DNA of 39,923 bases, from NCBI GenBank assembly GCA_023249935.1, contig JAHFBQ010000004.1:1-39923 (forward strand), given 5' to 3'. The notes below the pieces were generated by a model. That model was not told where the DNA came from and did no database searches. It saw nothing but the letters and a program-made list of their open reading frames with translations. Shown here one piece after another: positions 8,228 to 16,073 of the stretch (position 1 is its first letter; each line of letters starts with the position of its first letter). The stretch comes from a bacterium (lineage in GTDB: Bacteria > Babelota > Babeliae > Babelales > RVW-14). Made by a program: the position numbers and the translations under genes.

Positions 8228-9535
8228 ATGAAACTCTTCACAGTACCACTTTTCAGCCTTCTTCTCCTTGCTGCCGCCTGCGGCAAACAAGAACCTCTAC
8301 CTGTTCCTGATAAAAAACCACTATCAGTAGCGCTTACCCAAGTTCCGCAGAAACTATCTGAGAACATGGTCATTGCTAAAAAAGTTGCTCTACCAAAGCA
8401 GCCAATCACCCTCGATGAGCACGCTAGAAATGTATTGCAAATAGCCCTTGGCCTGCGTGACGCAGCACGTAACAAACCGCATAAAATTTCAGCTCTCTCG
8501 TCTGGTAGCATATTTACCATCGACGGCACACCAAGCCGCTGCTCATTTTCCTCAACAGTCATAGCCACTAATGAAGAAACCTGTACAACTGCGTTGGTTG
8601 GAGAGATGCAAGACAGCCATCTGAAATTCTCTGTTGCCACCACAGCAAAACAAGAAACCCCTCATACAACGTTGCAACTTTCGCCACTCCAGACAGGATC
8701 AGTATTTTCACCACAGTTTCTTGAAGAGGCGTATGACGCCCTTGAGGTTGGCTATGCAAGTAATGAAATTAGCCTTATGCTAGCACTCGACAATCGGCAC
8801 ACTACACTCTGCCGCCGCGGCAGCGAGTACAGCATGAAAGTCACACTTGAACCTCAGGCGATCACTTATTGTATCGATGGTTACGGCATTGATCCACACC
8901 AGTTCTTAACCACCATGCTCAACATTCCAAAAGCGGCTAATGCAGCCCCTAGCAAGGAGAGTTCCCCCATGGCAAAGCGCATATTGTTCATTTTAATGCC
9001 AAGAGATTTCCAAGACTTAGAATTTAGTGCTCCTCACAATGCACTGACAAAAGCAGGGCACACAGTTGATATTGCAAGCCTCTCATCAGGAACCTGCACC
9101 GGGTCTGCAGGGCTTCTCGTTACACCAACACATCTTTTAAGCGCTATGAAACCGGCAGATTTTGATCAGTACGAGGCAGTCGTCATTACTGGTGGCTTTG
9201 GCTCGCCAACTTTTTTATGGGATAACGAAGAGGTCCACTCAGTGGTTCGCTATTTCCATGAACATAAAAAATTAGTCGCAACGATTTGCTGGGCAAGCGT
9301 TGTACCAGCTCGCGCAGGCATCTTGCAAAATCGTACAGCAACGTTATATCCAACCGACGATGCAAAACAAATTTTTGTCGAAAATAAGGTAATCTTCAAT
9401 GACGCGCTCTGCGTTCCACTAGAAAAAGAACGTATCATTACAGCACAAAGCCCTTCTGCTGTTGAGCCATTCATTGAAGCTATTCTCAAGCAACTTCAAC
9501 CACAGACCACATTGAAAGAACCGCTCCATGGCTAA
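8228..9535 (+). CDS. Lipoprotein with C-terminal DJ-1/PfpI domain
   Basis: 435 residues from the ATG at 8228, chosen because it begins a clean lipoprotein signal (hydrophobic run ending Leu-Ala-Ala-Ala-Cys). An ATG 12 codons earlier is in frame but adds a charged extension. Residues about 20-240 form an unrecognised domain with several cysteines. From about residue 248 the sequence is a full DJ-1/PfpI domain: a beta strand Lys-Arg-Ile-Leu-Phe-Ile, an Asp-x-Glu acidic pair, Val-Ile-Thr-Gly-Gly, and the nucleophile elbow Ala-Thr-Ile-Cys-Trp-Ala with Cys354. Members include glyoxalase/deglycase-like enzymes, proteases and chaperones. A second ATG at 8969 with AAGGAGA eight bases ahead could produce the DJ-1 domain alone. 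The end overlaps hflX by eight bases. Confidence 0.8.
   Translation: MKLFTVPLFSLLLLAAACGKQEPLPVPDKKPLSVALTQVPQKLSENMVIAKKVALPKQPITLDEHARNVLQIALGLRDAARNKPHKISALSSGSIFTIDGTPSRCSFSSTVIATNEETCTTALVGEMQDSHLKFSVATTAKQETPHTTLQLSPLQTGSVFSPQFLEEAYDALEVGYASNEISLMLALDNRHTTLCRRGSEYSMKVTLEPQAITYCIDGYGIDPHQFLTTMLNIPKAANAAPSKESSPMAKRILFILMPRDFQDLEFSAPHNALTKAGHTVDIASLSSGTCTGSAGLLVTPTHLLSAMKPADFDQYEAVVITGGFGSPTFLWDNEEVHSVVRYFHEHKKLVATICWASVVPARAGILQNRTATLYPTDDAKQIFVENKVIFNDALCVPLEKERIITAQSPSAVEPFIEAILKQLQPQTTLKEPLHG
8954..8971 (+). promoter_or_regulatory. Internal ribosome binding site and start codon at the DJ-1 domain boundary
   Basis: AAGGAGA (8954-8960), eight bases, then an in-frame ATG at 8969-8971, exactly where the DJ-1/PfpI domain begins. 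It is stronger than the site before the full-length start at 8228. It could direct synthesis of a cytoplasmic domain without the lipoprotein part. Inferred from position only. Confidence 0.5.
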
Positions 9536-10643
9536 ACCAGAAGCAACGTCCACAGAATTAATACGTCCAAAGACCGCCATTGTTGGGATTTTTGGTCCAC
9601 ACAATCGCATGCGCAATCCTCAATATTACTATGATGAATTTGTAAGCCTGGTAAACACGTTCGGCGAAGGATACGATGAGTCGTACTTCACGAAGGTGCG
9701 CACTATCGACAACAATCATTTTTTTACCAAAGGCAAGCTTGAAGAGCTCACAAAATTTTGTATAGATAACGAGATCAAACAAGTTATTTTCTCAGAACCA
9801 CTCTCTCCCGTACAAGAACGCAACCTCGAAGACGCGCTCTGCTGCCCGGTTATGGATCGAGAGAATCTTATTCTCAATATTTTTAGCAATTCAGCAAAAA
9901 CGGCTGAAGGTAAAATTCAAACAGAGATCGCTGTCATTGAATTTATGCGCACCAGGCTTGTTGGCAAGGGTAAGGAATTTGCACAGCAATCAGGCTTTAT
10001 CGGCACTCGTGGCCCTGGCGAAACCTATAAAGAAGAAATCAAGCGCCACTTCGCTGACAAAACTCGTCAAGCACGCAAAAAACTTGAGGCGCTTCAAAAC
10101 GCCCGTGTTGTGCAGCGCAAACAACGCTTAGAAACAAATACCCCCCTCATTTCAATCATTGGTTACACCAATGCTGGCAAATCAAGCCTACTCAATCGAT
10201 TGACCAAAAGTGATATTTTGGCTGAAGACAAGTTGTTTGCAACTCTCGACACTACAACGCGAGAACTTTTTCTTGATCATAAAAGAAAATATCTAATCTC
10301 TGATACCGTCGGCTTCATCAGCAACCTACCACACAACTTAATCGCAGCATTCAAATCAACGCTAGATGAACTCACGTTTGCACACCTATTGCTCCATGTC
10401 GTCGATGTGAGCAACCCATCATGGGAAGATCAAATCGACGTGGTAAATGAAACATTGCGCGATCTTGGTGTCAGCACCAAGCCGGTCATGTACGTTTTCA
10501 ATAAGATGGACAAACTGAGCAGCGAAGAGCGTGAAGCGCTACAAGAACGACTGGCTGAATATACTCCCGCTGTTTTTATCCATACCATGAGCAAAGAAGG
10601 CTCCGCACCATTGCTCGAAGCAATCAAGAAATACGCGTTTTAA
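9528..10643 (+). CDS. hflX: Ribosome-associated GTPase HflX
   Basis: 371 residues. HflX binds the 50S subunit and splits stalled or hibernating ribosomes. The N-terminal HflX domain (about 15-200) contains the family glycine-rich segment with Gly-Thr-Arg-Gly-Pro-Gly-Glu-Thr. The G domain shows G1 GYTNAGKS at 212-219, G3 Asp-Thr-Val-Gly at 259-262 and G4 Asn-Lys-Met-Asp at 325-328. The ATG overlaps the previous stop by eight bases and no strong ribosome site is visible, so translational coupling to the lipoprotein gene is likely. A strong terminator follows at 10648. Length is slightly short of E. coli HflX because the C-terminal tail is reduced. Confidence 0.96.
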   Translation: MAKPEATSTELIRPKTAIVGIFGPHNRMRNPQYYYDEFVSLVNTFGEGYDESYFTKVRTIDNNHFFTKGKLEELTKFCIDNEIKQVIFSEPLSPVQERNLEDALCCPVMDRENLILNIFSNSAKTAEGKIQTEIAVIEFMRTRLVGKGKEFAQQSGFIGTRGPGETYKEEIKRHFADKTRQARKKLEALQNARVVQRKQRLETNTPLISIIGYTNAGKSSLLNRLTKSDILAEDKLFATLDTTTRELFLDHKRKYLISDTVGFISNLPHNLIAAFKSTLDELTFAHLLLHVVDVSNPSWEDQIDVVNETLRDLGVSTKPVMYVFNKMDKLSSEEREALQERLAEYTPAVFIHTMSKEGSAPLLEAIKKYAF

Positions 10644-10647
10644 TTTC

Positions 10648-10687
10648 AAAACTATACCCCTGCGACTATATCCGGGGGTATAGTTTT
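10648..10687 (+). terminator. Rho-independent terminator after hflX
   Basis: A perfect 13-bp stem: arm 10648-10660 (AAAACTATACCCC) pairs with 10675-10687, with a 14-base loop and a T-run within the closing arm. It starts four bases after the hflX stop. Confidence 0.85.
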
Positions 10688-10690
10688 AGC

Positions 10691-10720
10691 ATGGATCACG
10701 GATCAAGCCCGGGATGGCTG
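10691..10720. repeat. Degenerate half of a dispersed GGATC/CCCGG palindromic repeat
   Basis: The stretch after the hflX terminator carries GGATCACGGATCAAGCCCGG and is built from the same GGATC and CCCGG blocks as the element at 22520-22671. It is less well conserved and only one arm is seen, so kinship is tentative. Confidence 0.35.
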
Positions 10721-10799
10721 GGCAAGGTAGTCGAGACAGTCTCTATAGAAAACGACTACTGTAAGCCTGTACAACGGTATAAAAAGGGAGAGGGAAGCA

Positions 10800-11804
10800 A
10801 TGCGCATAGCAATCAACGGTTTCGGCCGCATAGGGAAAACATTTTTACGAGCACTACTCCTCGATGACCGCACAGCGGGCAACATTGAGATCGTAGCGAT
10901 TAATTTGGGCAAACCGGCAAGCCCATACCTTGCACATCTTTTTAAACACGATTCTGTCATGGGAGTATTTCCCCTCAATGTTGATCAAACACCAGAACTA
11001 CTCATCATCGGCGGCATTCGCATACCGTTACTCACTCAGCCGGACCCTCAAAAGCTTGATTGGCAAAAACTTGGCGTTGATTGGGTCATCGAATGCACAG
11101 GAAAATTTAACTCCCACGATCTTGCGCAACAACATGTACAAGCAGGAGCAAAAAAGGTCCTTATCAGCGCTCCGGTGCAAGATGCCGATATAACCATCAT
11201 TCCAGGCGTTAATGATGACCGCTATGAAAAAGCAAACCATAACATCATCTCGTTGGGCAGCTGCACTACAAATTGTTTTGCCCCGATGATAAAAGTACTG
11301 CAGGATAATTTCGATCTCTTAAGCGGATTCATGACCACAATACATGCCTACACCAATGATCAAGTCATTGTAGATGCGGACCACAAAGATCCTCGCCGGG
11401 CACGCGCGGCTGCTCAAAACATTATTCCTACAAAAACCGGTGCTGAAAAAACAATCATCACACTGTACCCTCACCTTGAAGGCAAGCTTAAAGCCCACGC
11501 CATGCGCGTCCCTGTAATTGATGCTTCCATGATCGATTTTACTTTTACTACGAAGCAGACGACGACCGCACAAGATCTTAACGCTCTTTTCAAAAAAGCA
11601 GCGACCACCTCTTTGCGTGATACTATCGAGTATGTCGAACTCCCACTTGTTTCATCTGACATTATCGGCAATTCACACGCAGCCGTAATCGATGGCTTAC
11701 TTACACAATCACTGGGTACCACAAGTAGGGTATGCGCTTGGTATGATAACGAGTTTGGTTATGCCTCTCGTATGAAAGAATTCTTGCTCCGAATCAATCG
11801 ATAA
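10800..11804 (+). CDS. gap: Glyceraldehyde-3-phosphate dehydrogenase, type I
   Basis: 334 residues, normal length. It oxidises glyceraldehyde-3-phosphate to 1,3-bisphosphoglycerate in glycolysis, or runs the reverse. N-terminal Rossmann motif GFGRIG at 7-12. Catalytic Cys155 lies in Ser-Cys-Thr-Thr-Asn-Cys and the base His182 in Ile-His-Ala-Tyr-Thr. Other signatures include Arg-Arg-Ala-Arg-Ala-Ala and the C-terminal Trp-Tyr-Asp-Asn-Glu-Phe-Gly-Tyr. The Asp that follows Ala-Ile-Asn and selects NAD in standard enzymes is replaced by Leu36, so cofactor preference may be altered, as in NADP-using GapB. A strong AGGGAGAGGG ribosome site precedes the ATG. It is flanked by a terminator upstream and a tRNA promoter downstream, so it is probably a single-gene unit. 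Confidence 0.95.
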   Translation: MRIAINGFGRIGKTFLRALLLDDRTAGNIEIVAINLGKPASPYLAHLFKHDSVMGVFPLNVDQTPELLIIGGIRIPLLTQPDPQKLDWQKLGVDWVIECTGKFNSHDLAQQHVQAGAKKVLISAPVQDADITIIPGVNDDRYEKANHNIISLGSCTTNCFAPMIKVLQDNFDLLSGFMTTIHAYTNDQVIVDADHKDPRRARAAAQNIIPTKTGAEKTIITLYPHLEGKLKAHAMRVPVIDASMIDFTFTTKQTTTAQDLNALFKKAATTSLRDTIEYVELPLVSSDIIGNSHAAVIDGLLTQSLGTTSRVCAWYDNEFGYASRMKEFLLRINR

Positions 11805-11851
11805 AATTGCACCGTTAGCCCAGGGACTCTTTGAAGATGAGGAATTTTTAC

Positions 11852-11880
11852 TTCACTTGTAAATTTTCTTTGAGTAAACT
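11852..11880 (+). promoter_or_regulatory. Candidate promoter for the tRNA and the following run
   Basis: TTCACT, 17-base spacer, TAAACT, ending 36 bases before the mature tRNA 5' end. The tRNA and the zinc-ribbon, RNase H and SpoIID genes could share this transcript. Confidence 0.45.
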
Positions 11881-11916
11881 ACGACGTGTCTGTTTTTGTT
11901 CACAAAATTATGGTTC

Positions 11917-11993
<77 letters not shown>

Positions 11994-12018
11994 TCACCAA
12001 CGTAAGGCCATGTAGCGT

Positions 12019-12738
12019 ATGCAAGTTACCCCTCTGTGGCAAAAATTTAAACAGCTCGGCCTTCTAGACAAACAGATCCTTTCCCTCGTGGAAACACAAG
12101 CCGATGCGTCAGCGCAAATTCAAGAAAAGCGTAAAACAATCGTTGCCAACGAAGAACTTCTCAATCGCATGACCACCGCATACAAAAAAATTGCCCATGA
12201 AGTATCGCTACGTGAAGCTGATATTGCAGCAGCACTGGCCAAAATTGCTGCCAAAGAAAAACAGCTAGAGGATGTGACTAACCCAAAGCAACAGGTCGCC
12301 CTTGAGCATGATGTAGCATCACTTAAAAAAAGCTGCAACGAACTAGAAGACCGTTGCCTTGAGCAATTAACAGAGCTTGATAGTCATACCAATTTTATGA
12401 AACACGATGCCCCCGCATTACAACAACAGATCATGCAACTTCGCGAAGAGATTGTAGCCATAGAAAGAGCGTTGCAAACAACACAGGAAACTTCAGCCCG
12501 CAGCAAGATTGATCAGGATGCAATCATCAGTACTATCACGCCAGAATGGTTTGCAAAATACCAAGAAATGAAAACTCATATCGCCGACCCAATCGCCCCC
12601 GTGATACGAGACACCTGTGGTGGATGTTTTTATGAGGTGCTCGCTCAAGACCTCGTGAGGCTGAAAAAGAATGCCATCTTACCTTGTCAGAGTTGTTTCA
12701 GACTTTTGTATTGCGATGTAGAAGAAGCTGGAAAGTAG
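12019..12738 (+). CDS. COG1579-type coiled-coil protein with C4 zinc ribbon
   Basis: 239 residues. Residues 1-175 are long charged helices predicted to form an antiparallel coiled-coil hairpin. The C-terminus has Cys-Gly-Gly-Cys about 25 residues before Cys-Gln-Ser-Cys, with a further Cys at the end, a zinc ribbon of the zf-RING_7/COG1579 family. These proteins are proposed to bind nucleic acid or help other proteins do so; their role is not settled. Only three bases separate its stop from the RNase H start, so they are cotranslated. In other bacteria this family often lies near RNase H-like or NIF3 genes, which supports the call. Confidence 0.85.
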   Translation: MQVTPLWQKFKQLGLLDKQILSLVETQADASAQIQEKRKTIVANEELLNRMTTAYKKIAHEVSLREADIAAALAKIAAKEKQLEDVTNPKQQVALEHDVASLKKSCNELEDRCLEQLTELDSHTNFMKHDAPALQQQIMQLREEIVAIERALQTTQETSARSKIDQDAIISTITPEWFAKYQEMKTHIADPIAPVIRDTCGGCFYEVLAQDLVRLKKNAILPCQSCFRLLYCDVEEAGK

Positions 12739-12741
12739 GCT

Positions 12742-13320
12742 ATGGAAGAACAAATTACCCTCTTTGGCTCACCGAAAGCACATAAAAAACACGAACCTGC
12801 CACCACTCAACACAAAGCAGAAGATGAGAAAAAAACGTCATCAACCGCCAAGATGGTAATTTTACACGTTTTTGTTGATGGGGCCGCTCGCGGTAACCCA
12901 GGAGCTGCTGGAGCTGGGGTGTATATCACTACACATGACCGCGTCCCTCTAATCAAAAAAGGTTATTATCTCAAGCACAAAACCAATAATCAGGCAGAAT
13001 ATCTTGCTCTAATTCTTGCCTGTCTTCACATACAAGAGCTTGTTAAGCGCGAGCCCAACACGCGTGTCGTTTTCCACTCCGACTCTCAACTCCTTGTAAG
13101 ACAGATTCAGGGCGTCTATAAAGTAAAGAACGAGATACTCATCGGTCTACACCAGGCTGCGCTCAAACTCTTACGACCAATTTTTTATACCATCACCCAC
13201 GTAGCACGCGAAGCCAATGCTCATGCCGATAAGCTTGCAAATCTTGGCGTTGATAAACGAGGAAAAATATCACAAGCTTTCGTCAGTGCGCTTGAGGCAC
13301 ATGGCGTAACGATCGACTAA
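12742..13320 (+). CDS. rnhA: Ribonuclease HI-type RNase H
   Basis: 192 residues. It cleaves the RNA strand of RNA-DNA hybrids. All four acidic metal ligands are visible: Asp46 in Val-Asp-Gly-Ala-Ala-Arg-Gly-Asn-Pro-Gly, Glu86 in Asn-Asn-Gln-Ala-Glu-Tyr, Asp114 in His-Ser-Asp-Ser-Gln, and Asp163 in Ala-Asn-Ala-His-Ala-Asp. The pattern matches the shorter RVT_3/RnhA-like subgroup lacking the basic protrusion. An extra 38-residue charged N-terminus precedes the domain and could bind a partner such as the upstream zinc-ribbon protein. It starts with GGAAAG upstream and is followed ten bases later by the SpoIID gene. Confidence 0.93.
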   Translation: MEEQITLFGSPKAHKKHEPATTQHKAEDEKKTSSTAKMVILHVFVDGAARGNPGAAGAGVYITTHDRVPLIKKGYYLKHKTNNQAEYLALILACLHIQELVKREPNTRVVFHSDSQLLVRQIQGVYKVKNEILIGLHQAALKLLRPIFYTITHVAREANAHADKLANLGVDKRGKISQAFVSALEAHGVTID

Positions 13321-13330
13321 AGGTTTTGCC

Positions 13331-14962
13331 ATGGTACTACACACATTTCTTGCACCCCTACTTTTTCTCACACTTTTTGTCTCGACCACAAACGCTGAAA
13401 CTTCTAAAGCTATCCAACAATCTGCAACAACCATAAATAAAAAAGTTTCTAAGACAAAAAAATCTGCTTCATCAAAGAAATCAGCGAAAAAGCCTACCCC
13501 TCAACTTAAAAAACCGGTACGTAAACAACCGCTTGCAATGCCTATTTCTCCTAAACATGAAATAAAAAAAACGCTTAGCAAGTCACTCTCGCTCAGCTCT
13601 ATGCCAACAGCAAGCGCGGGCGAGCCGAATAAGCCGCTTGAAGACGTGTATACATCGCAAGCCAATAGTATCCAAGCAGGTGATCATGCTCACACACCAA
13701 CATTAGTACCTACAAAATCTGCCGACGAGGCTATTAAAGATGACGACGAGGACAACGAAACCGCCGATGATGATGACGAAGATGAAGAAGCGGATGATGA
13801 CGACGATATTGAATCCCCAACCCCTGCACCCCCAAACAAAAAGATCATGATTCGCGTGCTTCTTAAAGAAGCACCTACTACAGAAAAAGTAACCTTTACT
13901 ATCCAAAGCAAAAAAGGTTTCGTTCTTGAGAGTTCTATTGGATCTGGCAAGCGAGCAAGCTGGAAGCATGAAATTCTCAACCTTCTTGCTTACCAAAACA
14001 ACCTCTTTTTGCTCACTACGGGGGGCACCTACAAACGCATCAAAGCTAACGAGCTCGCTATCGCCTCGGTTGCCGGAGACCTCAAGATTGATAACTTTCG
14101 TTACACCGGCACCGTATACTTACGCATCGATCCAAAAACAAAAATGATTCAAATGGTCAACAAAGTGAATCTAGACGATTATATCTATGCGGTATTACGC
14201 TATGAAAGCCTTTCGTACTGGCCGCTAGAAATGCAAAAAGTCCAGGCCGTAGCATCCCGTTCATACGCAGTAAGACAAATCAAAACTGCTCGCAGCAATA
14301 GCACTGTCATGCCGTTTTATGACATAAAAAACAACAATTTTCATCAGGTATACAATGGCAATCATGATTATGTGCACTTACGAAAAGCAGTAGACCAAAC
14401 ACACAATCTTATTTTGACCTACAATGGCGACATTGCATTGACTATGTTTGATATATGCTGTGGCGGCATAATTCCAGGCAATATGAAGAAGAAAGACGCC
14501 GACAAACCGTACCTCTACAGAAAAACTCGCTGCACATACTGCCACAACAAAGCCAACTACGAATGGGATTGTGCATTTGATAAAGATACGCTTTTACAAC
14601 GCATGCTCGACAACCCCAAAGTAGCATCGAAAGCCAAAAAAATTGGTAAGATCACCGGCATCGCCCTCAAAGAGAAAGATAAAGCAAATATCGTTCATCG
14701 CGTCCTTATCCATGGCAGTCGAAACAATATCTCGTTTACCAACAATGAATTTAAATCTGCACTGGGAGCACGCGCAAAGAGCAATGCATACACGGTGAAA
14801 AAACGTGGCGATGATATTGTGGTACATGGTTATGGCTTTGGACACAACATGGGCCTGTGTCAAATCGGCGCACGTGAGCTTGTATCGCGCGATTGGGATT
14901 ATCATGAAATTTTACATTTCTATTTTCCAAAGACTCGATTGATGAGACTTAAGGTGATCTAG
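13331..14962 (+). CDS. SpoIID/LytB-domain protein, probable peptidoglycan lytic enzyme
   Basis: 543 residues. Signal peptide 1-22, then a Lys/Ser-rich linker to about residue 80 and a stretch dominated by Asp and Glu at about 137-160. The SpoIID domain follows from about 250: Leu-Asp-Asp-Tyr-Ile with Arg-Tyr-Glu-Ser, where Glu292 sits at the catalytic position, then Val-Gln-Ala-Val-Ala-Ser-Arg-Ser-Tyr-Ala. Near the end is HGYGFGHNMGLCQIGA, the family signature. SpoIID enzymes cleave denuded glycan in B. subtilis, and SpoIID-domain proteins of chlamydiae act on peptidoglycan at division. A similar envelope-remodelling role is likely here. An insert with Cys-x-x-Cys at about 398-401 may bind metal. 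Confidence 0.88.
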   Translation: MVLHTFLAPLLFLTLFVSTTNAETSKAIQQSATTINKKVSKTKKSASSKKSAKKPTPQLKKPVRKQPLAMPISPKHEIKKTLSKSLSLSSMPTASAGEPNKPLEDVYTSQANSIQAGDHAHTPTLVPTKSADEAIKDDDEDNETADDDDEDEEADDDDDIESPTPAPPNKKIMIRVLLKEAPTTEKVTFTIQSKKGFVLESSIGSGKRASWKHEILNLLAYQNNLFLLTTGGTYKRIKANELAIASVAGDLKIDNFRYTGTVYLRIDPKTKMIQMVNKVNLDDYIYAVLRYESLSYWPLEMQKVQAVASRSYAVRQIKTARSNSTVMPFYDIKNNNFHQVYNGNHDYVHLRKAVDQTHNLILTYNGDIALTMFDICCGGIIPGNMKKKDADKPYLYRKTRCTYCHNKANYEWDCAFDKDTLLQRMLDNPKVASKAKKIGKITGIALKEKDKANIVHRVLIHGSRNNISFTNNEFKSALGARAKSNAYTVKKRGDDIVVHGYGFGHNMGLCQIGARELVSRDWDYHEILHFYFPKTRLMRLKVI

Positions 14963-14970
14963 GAGACCTC

Positions 14971-15462
14971 ATGCCAAACTATAAAACACACTTGATCGCA
15001 GGCGCAGTCAGCTTCTATCTGGTCATGCGGACAACCGCTACCTACATACCAACGCTCAGCATGCCGCTTGAATATTTGTCTCTCGGCCTTGCACTCAGCC
15101 TCATTGGGTCAATTTTTCCAGACATTGATGTGCCAAGTAAGATGCAAAAATGGTTCTTTGTTGCAAGCATTATTTTGATCTTAATTTCCCTGCTACACCA
15201 AAATCACACACTTTTTGCTGGCCTTGGCATCAGCGTCGTGTTTGTAGCTTTCTTAACACACCGCACCATCACACACAAACCTGCATTTTTACTTTTAATT
15301 GCGCTTGTTCCCGTTATGGGCGTGATCTATGCACTACCTGCACACTCAACCATCGCTCTAGCCGGCTACCTGTACTTCACTGTTGGCTGCCTCAGCCATG
15401 TGCTCCTGGACCGCCTACTGACATTTTTTAACCGACTTATCGGCAAGGCTCGTCGATTTTAA
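14971..15462 (+). CDS. YdjM/DUF457-type inner-membrane metal-dependent hydrolase family protein
   Basis: 163 residues with about four membrane helices. The family histidines and acids are present: His7 in Thr-His-Leu-Ile-Ala-Gly, Phe-Pro-Asp-Ile-Asp near residue 50, His-Arg-Thr-Ile-Thr-His near 100, and Ser-His-Val-Leu-Leu-Asp near 147. This matches the YdjM/YfhO-like membrane-bound hydrolase group; E. coli YdjM is DNA-damage inducible and its substrate is unknown. It starts eight bases after the SpoIID stop with AGGAG upstream, so it is the last gene of the run that begins at the tRNA or the zinc-ribbon gene. Confidence 0.85.
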   Translation: MPNYKTHLIAGAVSFYLVMRTTATYIPTLSMPLEYLSLGLALSLIGSIFPDIDVPSKMQKWFFVASIILILISLLHQNHTLFAGLGISVVFVAFLTHRTITHKPAFLLLIALVPVMGVIYALPAHSTIALAGYLYFTVGCLSHVLLDRLLTFFNRLIGKARRF

Positions 15463-15522
15463 GGCTAAAAATAGCACTTTTCTCCTTTTTCAACTCTTTA
15501 TCCCAATTCAAGATTTTATTTA

Positions 15523-15552
15523 TTGACTATCTGAAATAATACAGGCTAGACT
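15523..15552 (+). promoter_or_regulatory. Sigma-70 promoter for the small secreted protein
   Basis: TTGACT, 18-base spacer, TAGACT. The start would fall near 15559, giving a leader of about 50 bases that ends in the AAGGAGAAAAGGAG ribosome site. Confidence 0.6.
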
Positions 15553-15608
15553 ATGAAGTAGGAATAACGTAGATTAATGTATTTATTTCAAGGAGAAAAG
15601 GAGATCTC

Positions 15609-15878
15609 ATGACTAAGAGAAAATTTATGACGCTTGCCTTGGCAACATCGTTTGTGTTGAGCTTCTCAGCTCTACAGGCTGAAGAAGCTCCTGCAAATGA
15701 CCAAGTGGATCAAACACTGCAAAACCTCGGTGCTGAGCTTGAAAAAGCTGCCCAAGCAGATGGCGCAGTGCCAGTTGTTGAAGAAGTAGCACCGGAAGCA
15801 ATCCTGCCTGTGGAACCAGCACAAGGTAGTACAGAACAAGCTCCAGCAGCTCCAGTTGAGGCTGCTCCACAAGGCTAG
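15609..15878 (+). CDS. Small secreted Ala/Pro/Glu-rich protein
   Basis: 89 residues. Signal peptide 1-24 ending Leu-Gln-Ala. The mature part of about 65 residues is acidic and rich in Ala, Pro, Glu and Val with no aromatic core, so it is probably unstructured. It has its own promoter (15523-15552), a strong ribosome site and a following hairpin, which suggests a well-expressed single gene. No family recognised. Its composition resembles periplasmic spacer or surface peptides, but no function can be assigned. Confidence 0.75.
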   Translation: MTKRKFMTLALATSFVLSFSALQAEEAPANDQVDQTLQNLGAELEKAAQADGAVPVVEEVAPEAILPVEPAQGSTEQAPAAPVEAAPQG

Positions 15879-15914
15879 TTCCTTTCAAAATTAAGTTCTA
15901 CAGCCCAATACATT

Positions 15915-15948
15915 GCCGCCGTTTCGCTCATACGAGTAAGACGGCGGC
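15915..15948 (+). terminator. Hairpin terminator after the small secreted gene
   Basis: GCCGCCGT (15915-15922) pairs with ACGGCGGC (15941-15948), with an inner CTC/GAG extension. The following T-tract (GTTCT) is short. Confidence 0.6.
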
Positions 15949-16073
15949 GTTCTAGTTACCATCTCTGAATCACACCGCCCCAGCACCCTGACGATATTGA
16001 CGCCCCCTCATTTTTATGCCACGATCCCAAGCTAGTTGTTCATGAAATAATGTTCACCACTTAAGGGGATCAC

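Noticed and set aside
7718..8643. Overlapping minus-strand frames opposite the GNAT and DJ-1 genes
   Set aside because: They are antisense to two genes with clear domain motifs and starts, and lack own signals.
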